A stretch of DNA of 64,000 nt from Nitrospira lenta. GTDB lineage: Bacteria > Nitrospirota > Nitrospiria > Nitrospirales > Nitrospiraceae. The stretch is taken from contig NZ_OUNR01000016.1 of the NCBI RefSeq assembly GCF_900403705.1, positions 360,751-424,750 of the forward strand, read 5' to 3'. Both the position numbers and the translations under genes were made by a program. The notes below the pieces were generated by a model that saw only the letters and a list, made by a program, of their open reading frames with translations, was not told the origin of the DNA and searched no databases. Of the stretch, positions 43,192 through 54,100 are shown one piece after another; position 1 is the first letter of the stretch; every line of letters begins with the position of its first letter.

Positions 43192-44316
43192 ATGATGGCT
43201 CCTGTGTCAAAACGAGATTATTACGACATTCTTGGCGTTGAGAAAACCTCTTCCGACGAAGAGCTGAAGAAGGCCTATCGCAAGATGGCCCGCCAGCACC
43301 ACCCCGACTTGCACCCCGGCGACAGCCAGAAGAAGGACGCCGAAGCCAAATTTAAAGAAATCAACGAAGCCTATGAAACGCTGAGCGATCAGGAACGACG
43401 CAAACGCTACGACATGTTCGGACATGCCGGCGCGCAGCAAGGACAAGGCTTCGACGGATTCAACGCCGGCGGCGGATTTGGCGACGTCTTCAACGATATT
43501 TTCGAGGATTTTTTCGGCGGGCAGCGCGGCGGCGGTCGCCCCGAACGCGGGAACGACCTGCAATACAACCTCGAACTCAGCTTCGAAGAAGCCGTCTACG
43601 GCAAAGAAGCCAAGCTCAAGATTCCTCGCTGGGAAACCTGCGGCGATTGCAAAGGAACCGGCGCGAAGTCGGCGGCCTCGATCAAGACCTGCCCCAGCTG
43701 CAAAGGGGCCGGCCAGCTCAGATTCCAGCAGGGATTCTTCAGCGTCAGCCGCCCCTGCGGCCAGTGCGAAGGAGCCGGACAAATTATCACGGAGCCCTGC
43801 GGCACCTGCCAAGGCCGCCAGCGGGTCTATCGCGAGCGCACAATCGCCGTTCACATTCCCGCCGGCATTGAAACCGGCATGCGTTTACGCCTGACCAATG
43901 AGGGCGAGCACGGCGCGAACAATGGTCCTCCCGGGGATCTCTATGTCGCCGTCACCGTCAAACCCCATCCGGTCTTCCAGCGCAAAGGCGTCGACATTCT
44001 CTGTGATGTGCCGATCAACTTCATCACGGCCACGCTCGGCGGCAAGATCGAAGTCCCGACACTGAAGGGCAATACCATCATCAAGATTCCCGCCGGCACG
44101 CAATACGACAAAGTGATGCGTCTGAAGGGACTCGGAGTCCCCAGCCTCAAGGGTGGACAAACCGGGGACCAGCTCTACGCGATCAAAGTCCAAATCCCCA
44201 CGAAGCTCACGGCTCGACAGAAAGAACTGCTGACCGAGTTTGCCAAAGAGGGCGGCATGGTCATGGAAGCCGACGGCGACGGCTTCTTCGATAAGATGAA
44301 GACCTTCTTCGAATAG
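43192..44316 (+). CDS. dnaJ: Chaperone protein DnaJ (Hsp40)
   Basis: A 374-aa type I DnaJ. The J-domain includes KAYRKMARQHHPDLHPGD with HPD, then a Gly/Phe-rich region and four CxxCxGxG zinc motifs between about residues 145 and 220. The C-terminal substrate domains follow. Two adjacent ATGs (43192, 43195) and a GTG (43204) could each start it. No strong ribosome-binding site is visible. rsmE follows after 39 bases. Confidence 0.97.
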   Translation: MMAPVSKRDYYDILGVEKTSSDEELKKAYRKMARQHHPDLHPGDSQKKDAEAKFKEINEAYETLSDQERRKRYDMFGHAGAQQGQGFDGFNAGGGFGDVFNDIFEDFFGGQRGGGRPERGNDLQYNLELSFEEAVYGKEAKLKIPRWETCGDCKGTGAKSAASIKTCPSCKGAGQLRFQQGFFSVSRPCGQCEGAGQIITEPCGTCQGRQRVYRERTIAVHIPAGIETGMRLRLTNEGEHGANNGPPGDLYVAVTVKPHPVFQRKGVDILCDVPINFITATLGGKIEVPTLKGNTIIKIPAGTQYDKVMRLKGLGVPSLKGGQTGDQLYAIKVQIPTKLTARQKELLTEFAKEGGMVMEADGDGFFDKMKTFFE

Positions 44317-44355
44317 CGCCGACGCACACGGTTCGTTCGACCGACTGAGTCCTTC

Positions 44356-45096
44356 ATGCCTGTGTTTTTTCTGCCTCCCGACGCCATTACCTCTCCCTCT
44401 ATTACCGTGCCTCCGGCGCTCCAGACGCATCTGCGCGACAGCCTTCGGCTGGAACTCGGCGAACAGATCTGGGTCTGCGACGGACAGGGCACCCGCTACC
44501 TGATGGAACTCACGCGCGTCACCAAACAGGAGCTGACCGGGCGCATTCTCAGCACCAGCCAGGAACCGGTACGCACCGCTCCCCGCCTGCGCCTTGCCCA
44601 AGCATTGCTCAAAGGGGAAAAGATGGATTGGGTGATTCAGAAAGCCACGGAGCTGGGCGTGAGCGAAATCATTCCCCTCCAGAGCCGGCACACCATCGTG
44701 CAGCTCAGGCCGGAGCGTCTCGACGCGCAGCTCGCCCGCTGGCAACGCATTGCACTGGAAGCAGCCCAGCAATCGGAACAGTGGCACATGCCGATCATCG
44801 CCCAACCTCAGACGCTAGCTGCATGTCTGAGCAACCTCCCTGCACCGGCACTCTCACTCATCCTGACCGAACGGCGGGATGGACAGAGCTTACACAGCAT
44901 CCGCCTTCCGGAAAACAGCAACGAATCGGTCATGATGCTCATCGGACCTGAAGGAGGATGGGCGACAGAAGAAGTGGCGCAAGCCGAACAAGCCGGCTGC
45001 GCGCGGATCACCCTCGGCCCGCACATTTTGCGCGCCGAGACCGCAGCCATTGTCACCGCGGGGATTCTGCAAAGCCGTGCAGGCGCACTCGGCTAG
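44356..45096 (+). CDS. rsmE: 16S rRNA (uracil-1498-N3)-methyltransferase
   Basis: A 246-aa SPOUT methyltransferase. Family segments are LKGEKMDWVIQKATELGV followed by IIPLQSRHTIV, and the knot sequence LIGPEGGWATEEVAQAEQAG followed by ITLGPHILRAETA. It methylates U1498 in the decoding region of 16S rRNA. Placement after dnaJ is common in bacteria. It converges with the TcA gene with a 25-base gap. Confidence 0.94.
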   Translation: MPVFFLPPDAITSPSITVPPALQTHLRDSLRLELGEQIWVCDGQGTRYLMELTRVTKQELTGRILSTSQEPVRTAPRLRLAQALLKGEKMDWVIQKATELGVSEIIPLQSRHTIVQLRPERLDAQLARWQRIALEAAQQSEQWHMPIIAQPQTLAACLSNLPAPALSLILTERRDGQSLHSIRLPENSNESVMMLIGPEGGWATEEVAQAEQAGCARITLGPHILRAETAAIVTAGILQSRAGALG

Positions 45097-45121
45097 CGTT
45101 CGCTGACCTCTCCCAGCCATT

Positions 45122-48100
45122 TTACGGGGGCGATGGAGCGGGAGTTGCCTTCACACCAACATCGAGCAGGATAATCTTATCGATACTGCCGATGATCCGG
45201 CCGAGATTCCCCTCCCCCACACCATCTCCGTTAAGGGCATCCGCCGGCCATGCAGCAGGATCCCCCACGCCAGTTGGCGGCGGCCACACCAATTTGAAAT
45301 CGAGTGGACTTCGCGTAGCCTTCGTCACATCAACGATGCGGACTTCGCGCACCACCAGCCCTGCCGCCTCCATCCAATACGGCAATAGCGTGCGTGTGAA
45401 TGGAATCGTAAGATCCGAAGCTGTACCGGCACGCGCCCATTCTGTGGGAAAATCAGAGCGGCAACTAAGCGCCACCGGGAACCGCAATGAAGTGAGGCCC
45501 GCTGTAGAGGGCAATACCAGCTGTGAGTCAATTGCCGCTGTGGCGGCGCTTCGCAGATCATCGCCTCCATCGCGCGCGGTATAGCGAATGCTCAGCACGA
45601 CATCCGAGATCGTGGCATAGTCGAACTGCGGATATTTCCCCGGCAACTCCACTCGCCACGTGCTGATGACGCCGTTGCCTTCGAACGGGAGAAACCGCTC
45701 GTCGCGCAATTGGGTCTCGAACAGGCCGCTGTCGCCGACTCCGGTGCTCGTCACGATGGCTTCCGACGCACCATAATAGTCGGTAAACCGGTCATCGTCG
45801 GCGGCATCGAGGCGAAGATACCCTGTGCTCTCCTTGAGACTACGCTCATGCCGCACCCTGCTCTTCAGCAAGGTGAGCTTGCAACTGACACTCGTATACG
45901 GACCGGTAACGCTGGGAATGCTGAGGCTGACCGACTTGATGCGGCGCAGATACTGGCCTGGCGTATCGAGATCGAACAACCATTCGGGAATATCGAATTC
46001 GCAACTGCACCGGCCCTCGCCATCGCGAATCCGCAGATTCGCCAGCGCCTGCGGATCGAGCCGGCGCAATGAAATATGTCTGGTCAATTCATATTCGCGG
46101 CGGTTCTGGTCAAGATAGGCGATTTCCAGCCGCTTGAGATCCTGATGCAGACGCTCGCCGGCCAGCAACCCGCCGCGCAGAGAATCCCAATAGTCGTTGC
46201 GCACAATATTCAACGGCTTGACGCCCAACTCACGAGAAGCTGCGCGCTCGGCTTTCCGGGCCATCTCAAGCGCCATGCGGTACGTGTTGAAGTATAACCG
46301 CGACAGCTCCGTCTTCATCCACTCATAGAGTTGAACGTTCGAGAACTTACTGCGCATCACCTCATCGACAGCCTTGGCCTGCTCAATCTGCTCGACATGA
46401 TTAGACAGTTCCTTTTGAGTCATATCGATGCGGATCTGGCTGGCAAGAATCTGCTTGTCGATCTGCTGCATCTCCTTGAGCGTTTGATTGCTCTGGAAAG
46501 CCCACTCGTCGCGGCGGCGGATATGCCCAGCCAGCATCCCCTGCTGCTCAGCATGATTGTGCCACGCTTGCGACACCGTCGAGAAGGCTTCACCGGCAGC
46601 CGCTAATCCATGCGCCACCGCAGTGGCGACTTTCGCGCCGCCCTCACTAAAGAGTGTGGCGAATGCCGGGGCGGCAGCCATATGGGCAATGCCGCTGGCG
46701 GTTTTAGCAACTCCAGCAGCCGTCGACCAACCGCTGGCTTCGATGAAGCCAACGTACTGTTCGTCCTCCTCTTTGAGCAGTCCCAGGCTCGACTTATTAC
46801 TTGCCAATGCCGAGTCAACGGTACCCAGCATCGACTCTTCCCCTGTACTTTCCTGTTCTTTTGGCAGCGTGACGTCTTTCTTGCCGAGCAATCGCTGATA
46901 CTGGTTGTACCGTGATTCGAGAGATGTTCTGCTCGCGCGCAAGGCCTCGAGATTACGCTCTGCCTCGGTAATTTGCAGCGTACGCACATCGCTCACCAGC
47001 TTCAGCAAATTGATTTCATTGGAAGAACGCAACTGAGCCAAATATTCCGCATCGCGTTTTTCGATAGCCGACAACATCGCCGCACCCAATGACTTACACT
47101 CGTTCGCGAGCTCCGCCGCGCGGGCGGACAGGATGCCGTAACGGTAATGAGGCGGCGGCGCATAGAGCCCCGCGATCACGTCGCCCAAGTCCAGCCCCGC
47201 CGCAGTGGCGCGAACCAGCAGCTCCGGATCGATCGGCGCATCCATCAACGGCAATTTGCGCTGGATCCCCTCGATATTGCGGCAGGTGCGTATATTGCTG
47301 AGCCGGGCATCGACGATATTCCAATACGACACAATCTTGTCATTGAACGGCATGCAAAAATACAGCATCCCGTCAGGACTCGGCTGGTTGATCGTATCTT
47401 TTACCCGCCACGCGGTTGTGAGATTGCGGCGTCCTTGCGCGCCGGCGTCGATCCAGAAATTGGCAAATTCATCCCAGCCGGAAACTTTCTCATCGTAGGT
47501 ATGCGCCGGGCGATTCGATGGCCCCTGGTGCAGTTGCGGACGGCGGCCAAGGATTCTTTCGGCCAACACATACAACATGGTCGCCTCGTTGATCGACTCA
47601 CGAGTATCGCGCCGATAGAGACTATCCGCCCAGGCGATCAGATTATCCAAATAGGCGAACAACGTCCGCCACAAGAACGCGATGTGCCGCCGCCGCGCGA
47701 TCAGGAAGGGGCGGAACGGCGCATCGCGCCAGCGGTCGATCAACTGATGCACAGCACCGACGTCGGCATCGCTTGCATAACCACCTGCCACTTGTGCCAA
47801 GGCGGTCAAATCGTCGACGACCTGTTGATTCAAATCCAGCTCTTTGAAGACGCGAAACTTCAAGAACCGCTTGGCATCAGTGCCCGTATCACTGCTGGTG
47901 GGGTCGAACACGAAGCGCAACCAGCGCTCCGCATCTTCAAACTTATGTTGCTTCGATAATTGATCGGCAATGAGCAGAGGGGCATGAAAGAACACTTCCC
48001 AGTTGTAGCAGGCATAGGGCAGCCGGTGGTCGAAGGTATAGACACCATTCGTTATATCGGTCCAACTTATAGAGTTGCCCATTTCTGGCACCGGCAGATT

Positions 48101-51100
48101 GTTTGCCCCGAAGTCGCTCCGCTGATTTTGAGCAGCAGGTAAGGTCCGACTCTCAGACCAATCCACACGGCGACTCGTCGCCTCCGGGTAGGAATCAGGA
48201 TAGACCAGAAAGCCGCCATCGGTTTGACGAAGCCGATAGGCAAGATCAACATAGCCGCCACAACCACTTTCAGAATAATGCCAGGTTACCGGGATAGAAG
48301 GTGTGCGCCTCTGCCAACTGGCTGCACCGACCACCCAAAACTGAGACGCTCCCGTCGTTTTGAAAATAGGAGATGCAGTTCTTGAATAGTTGGCGATTTG
48401 CAGAGGACTATTTGGATGTGCATTGTCTCTTGTTGATATTTCCCTGAATCCATTCATCCAAGGGCGCGAAACATCCACCGGATTATCTATCGGGACTTGT
48501 GGTGTCCATGGCGGTGACTGGGAGGAGACCATATCGTCACGAGTAAGAAAGAATTGGCTTACCATCCTAAGTGTTTTAAAGGCATCAAGATCAAAGCCGA
48601 TATCGATTGCGTTGTGCATCGTTCCATCGATCACAAAATGCACGGTTTGTGTCGCTTCATATCCTTCGCTAATAGAGCCTAGCTTATAGATAGCCCCTGG
48701 TGGAGCATTCAATATCGTTGTGCTGCCAGAGCTACCTCTTAGCCTGAGGCTAAGGGTACAGTTCACTTCAGGCTGACCTCCCAGTTTCCAATCCAGAGGA
48801 TAGGACACACCTGGATTGAAAGGGATCGTCTCCGTCCCAATTCTGCACGTATACACACCCTCATGAGCGCCACCGGTCAGCGAGATAAACGCGATCGGGT
48901 TCGTGCCATCGGGAGCTTTGAGTTTAATCCATGCTTTACAAATGACAGTCCGACGTGAGCTTACCTGTTGAAGTCCATTGTAAAAGGCATTGAAACCTGC
49001 ATAATTTGAGGTAGGAGAATGCGGCAAGGTTCTTTGCGCGTCGCTCCAGTAAGCCCAGATAAAACGAACGGTAGACTCGTTAATGTAGGCTTGATCTACT
49101 GGTCGAGTATCCGCATTTGGAAGGGGAGCATGTTCATACCGCCATTCTGCCACTTGAGGATTCGAAAACAAAATCACCCTATCGTTTGAATCAGACCCTC
49201 GCTCCATAAGCGCTAGCAGGACCCCCTGCCATGGCGGAATAGGAGCCTTTGAGTTTTCTCTCCAAGTCGCATAGATCTCCAATTGTTTCTTGATTATTTC
49301 TGGAAGTGCGGAGTGATTGTTCCGAATAAGAACATCAAGAAACGCAAACGCTGTATCAGGATTTTGAGCTTCGCCTGGATACGTTACGCGCCGATCCCAT
49401 TGGGAACGAGTCGGGTCTTCAACCGATGGCGCTCCGATTTCTGTACTCGTATCAATATCGTTGGTCAGTGCGTACACAAGTATGGCTACCTTACGGCCAT
49501 CAAAAGCCGTCTCACTACGAAACGCAAATCCCCTTCGTTCATCCGAGAAAGCCGCAGCGTGACCAGTCCACGAGTCACGTGAAACGCTGGATTTTTGCCA
49601 GTTTTTCCCATCATATCGTGACCAAGCAAGCTTGATCTCCCATCCGTCTTTCGTAGCTCCTTCTGGACCGACTTTTATGGCTCGAATTATCGGCCAGGCG
49701 ATATACAGCTGCCCGCCCAAAAGAAATGGCAGTACATGGTCACCCTGTATATCAAGTTCAATGCGCTGCCATGGCGACCACTCCATGTCAGGGCCTCCAA
49801 AATCAACGCATTGGCGCCAGAAATAGGCATAAGGCGGATTGAGAGTTCTGCCAACGACATAGAGCGTACGGCGAAGAGGATATTTCCTCTCATTCAAAAG
49901 GATATTGCCCTGATCATCGTGCGATATAGCCTCGTACATGCCAAGCACCTCGATCTGCCCCATCTGCGCCACGTCATCGAGAAACTTGCCGAAGGCCTGA
50001 TTGGCCAGGTCTTGCGTCAGCTCACCCTGCCCCAGCGCCGACTCGAGTTGCTTGAAGCTCGACGATGTGTCGTCGCGCAGTTCTGGAAACAGCCAGTTTT
50101 CCGGAAACAGAAAGACTTTGCGATTGGCTTCCCAGACGCGGTAGTTGCGCATCCACGTCCAGCGCTGCCTGAGTTCCGGTTCGGCCGTGGTCGCAGGTTC
50201 GACACCGAACAGAATGCGCTGCGCGAACAACTGCACGGCGGTGACGGCTTCCAAGATGCGCGTCGTCTCAAAGCACGGCTCCATCTGATGGTCGATCAGG
50301 AAATGCTCGTACAGCGCCTTCGCATCGCTCCATTGATCCGAATTATTGCGGCCGACGATGTGCGCAACGAGATAGCCTACCAGCGCGTCGCGCCGCTGCC
50401 GGCGCAACGAGTTGCCGATCGCCTGCAATGCCGTCTGTACATTGCCGCCCGCCAGCTTCGCTTCAAGCAGCGCTTTCGCCGTGCCGGCGGCAGCCGTATT
50501 GCCGGCAAGATCGGTGAGCTGTGCCATCTGCTCGGCCTTCGCGCCCAAGTGTTTCGCGAGCAGCAGCCATTCAAAGATACGCCGCAACGTTCCCGGATTG
50601 CGCACCTCATCGAGTGCGGGAAGTGCGTCCAGCGGCAATGAAAGGGCCTGCGCCATGAGAGGCAAGACAAGCTCTTCTGCGATATTCATACGCGCGGTCA
50701 GCGGCCGCACGGTATCCCGAGAAACCTGAGCGCCTGAAGCGCTTAACCGATGTAATACATCACCGAGGGTCTGCCGCGAGAGCCGATCTGGATGTTGCAG
50801 CCACAGCAGATCGAGCCAGGCCTGCCACTGAGGGTTTTGCCAGGCCGTGCTATTCGCCGGAGTCGAAGCGAGCAGGTCGCGCCAATTAATCCCCGCGTTC
50901 GATCCCACGACGACAAGCTCTGCCATCTGCATTAGCTCGGTATCGGCGGTGACTGCGGCGCTGAGAGCGATCAGTCGATGCAGGCGATCCATCCATGCAT
51001 GCAGCCTCGGCATCGCTGCAATGGTCGCACTCGGCGGACCCGGTTGAGCCGATGACACATCGGCCCAAAATCTTTCGTTGAGAAACGCCTCCGACGCATA

Positions 51101-54100
51101 GGAAGACTGTCCTTGTGCGGGGTCAAGCAGCAAGCGCGCGCCGAGAAGAGGGAGCACCTCGGCTTCCGCCAGTCCGCACTGCTCGGCGAGAACGGCCAGT
51201 AATGCTCTTTCCCGCCGTCTGGATGCGACCGCCGTCAGCACGCTGGTGAAGCGGTCATCGGCGTTTGCCGTCGCAACGCTGAACAAGGTCTCCGCTTGCT
51301 GCGCAGTCATGATCGGCAACCACGCGCCCAAGGAATGCCCGGTGGCGCCGGACAAGGTTGCCACCAATTCGGCCATGACCGTAGCTTCGGGCGCTTTTCC
51401 CGCAGGGCCGGACGCCTCGCGAATACTCTTCAGCACCGCATCGGCCGTCGCACGGTCATAGATCTCGTGCAACGCGTCAGCAGCCTGGGCTTCTAGCCCA
51501 CTGTCCGGTCTCGCCACAACGACAGCGCGCAGGCGTTGCTGGACGGCCTTGAGCAGGGTTTCAATATCTTCATCGGATTTGATCGAGGACGGCAGCTCTC
51601 TGGCCACAGCTTCCCATTCCTCTCTCGTCAGCAGCGCGTGCGCTGCCTGTTCCACCGACAAACCGATTTCGCGCAGACACCTGACAGCGCGACACACACG
51701 TTCCAATGCATGCCAGTCAACGTTCTGTGCGGTCGGCCTATACCCTGTGAGTTCTTTCAGAAGAGCGAATTGCAGCAGCGACAGCCCGAACGCCTTGCGC
51801 ACATACGTTTCTGACACCGGCCGTTCGAGCAACGCATCGAGCGACAGCCCATAGTCGTCGTGTAGACGTTTGACGATCGTCAATGCGACGAGGAGATCAC
51901 CTCTCTGCGGATCGGTCGTGGTCTCACGTTCGACTCCATTGCACGCAACGATGGCCCGCCCAAGCGTGTCGATGGACCATCCTGGCAGTTGTGCCCGCAA
52001 CCGTGTAAAGCGATGCAAGCGATCCAGAATACCTTCCAGCACAGGGCCTTCAGCCGGCAGGCGCATTGCACTGGTTTTGCATTGCTCGCGTCCGTTCAAC
52101 GCAATGCCGCTGACATAGCCGGACACGAACTCCGTCCGAAGCGCCTGCTCCAGCTCTTCCAACGACAGCCCTATACGGTCTATCAAAAAAGACGCCCGAG
52201 TCAGCACAGCTTCTACCGTCTGATTGGTCAGCCGCTCTCCTGAAGCGGGATCGACGATTCCAATGTCATTGTCTATAGTGAATCCATAGGCTGCCCATAG
52301 CCTGGCACCCACGCGTTGTTGCGTGAGCAATGCCCATTGCGAATTCGCATTCGAATTGCCGGTCTGATCTATCGGCGCATGGAGCGCTTCCGAGGCCAGA
52401 TGCGCCGGCACCGCGTTCCGCTGCAACGCCAATACTTTCTCACGCGATACGCCAAGCTTGGTCAGATAGGCATCGACCTCTGCGTACCCCCGGTCAAACG
52501 GCAGATGCCAGGGATAAATCGCTTGGCGCAGCTTCTGGTAGGCAATGAGCTGGATGCTCTCCGTCGTCGAGCCCGCAGGGGCTTCTAGTGCCGCCGCTTT
52601 CTCTAAGATCTCCAGCACGATGTCGATATGCTGAATGGTCTGTTCTGCATTTTCACAACTGAGTTTCAAGTTGAAGATATCGGGACGCCTAGCCCTGAGT
52701 ACATCCAACGCGTTGCCGCTTGTGCTCGTGGACTTTGCCAACAGATTGAGCAAATCCACCAAATACGCCGGTTGCCCGAGCATGGATTCGCAAGGCCGGC
52801 ACACACACTCGTCCAGATCGCCGAATAGTGCAGCCAGCGTCGGCGCGTTTTCCCGAACCGGTTCCGGGAGCGGAATCCCATACTCTTCCAAATCCTTGCT
52901 CCAGTAGTGCGCCGGCGGCCGTCGATTAATGCCGATCTCAATCGCGGCACCGTTGCCGCCTTGCACCAGCCCATCGGCATAGCGATAGAACCCGTCGAGC
53001 ACCTCAGCCACCCCTTCTTCGAGCAGTCTATTCTGGAACTGCTTGCGCAAGTGCTCACGCCCATAGCGCAAGGCCGCGCCGGGAGAGTCAATGCCGCCCT
53101 TCATACAATCTGCGGCCAGCTCCATGCTGACCCCGGTGCGCACAAAGCGGCCCGTGTTTCGCAGCACCGCATGCGTTGCGGATTCCTCAGCCTGTACCGG
53201 CGCCTTACCGAGCAACAATTTCTCAACCATCGCGGGCTGCTTTTTGATCAAGGCCGCCACATCGCTGCCTGGCAGGTTCGGCAAATCGAACAACCCGGCA
53301 TGAACCTTCGACTCCAGCGCCGTCAGCGGATGCTGATATTCCACCTGCGCCTGCGCCTGCAACGCCAGCCCTGCGCTAACGCCCGCCTCTTTCGCCATCC
53401 CGATCCACTCAACCGCTCGCACGCTCGCCAGCGGCGCAATCGAGTCCGACGCACCCTCCAAACGCGCATTCAAGACGCGAGACAGTCCTGCGTGACCAGA
53501 CGTCAGCTGATGCACCCGCACCGCGCGCACAAACATTTTAATCTGGGCTTCGGCATCCGGATGCCGCTGTGCGAGGGCGAGCAGTGCATCCACGTCGTTC
53601 AATCCTTTTTCCTGAACGACAGACAGCGCATCCAACGCAACAGTTTTTGGCAGAGGGATCGCGAGGTTGGCCAGCACCTTCGCAAAATCACTGTGGCTGT
53701 TTTGCACAGGATCAAGCTGTTGCACACGCTGGAGCAATCCCAGTGCATCGAGACAACCGTCTGCATGCTTTTCATTGAGCGGCGGAATCTGATGAGCAGA
53801 CACTGCGGCCTTCAGCATCTGAGCCATCTTCTGTGCAGGCTCACGCAACAGCTCGTCTAGCTCGCTCGCGCCTCCCTGCCGGACAAGACCATAAAAGAAG
53901 GGCCAGCCATATTTGCGCAGAATGCCTTGCTGGGCCGCGTGCTCGTCAGTCAGCCGCAAGACGGCATCCCGCACCATGCGGCTGGATGCCGCCCATGCCT
54001 GAATGGCTGCGCGGTCGAATCCTGTCTCAATTGCGAGAAAGTCGAGATCGCTCGCGGCAATATCCTCGGGTGGAAGGTCCGCCCGCGTCTGGCCAGTCCT

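Noticed and set aside
43885..44805. 306-aa minus-strand frame opposite dnaJ and rsmE
   Set aside because: Crosses two genes of certain identity and has no family features.
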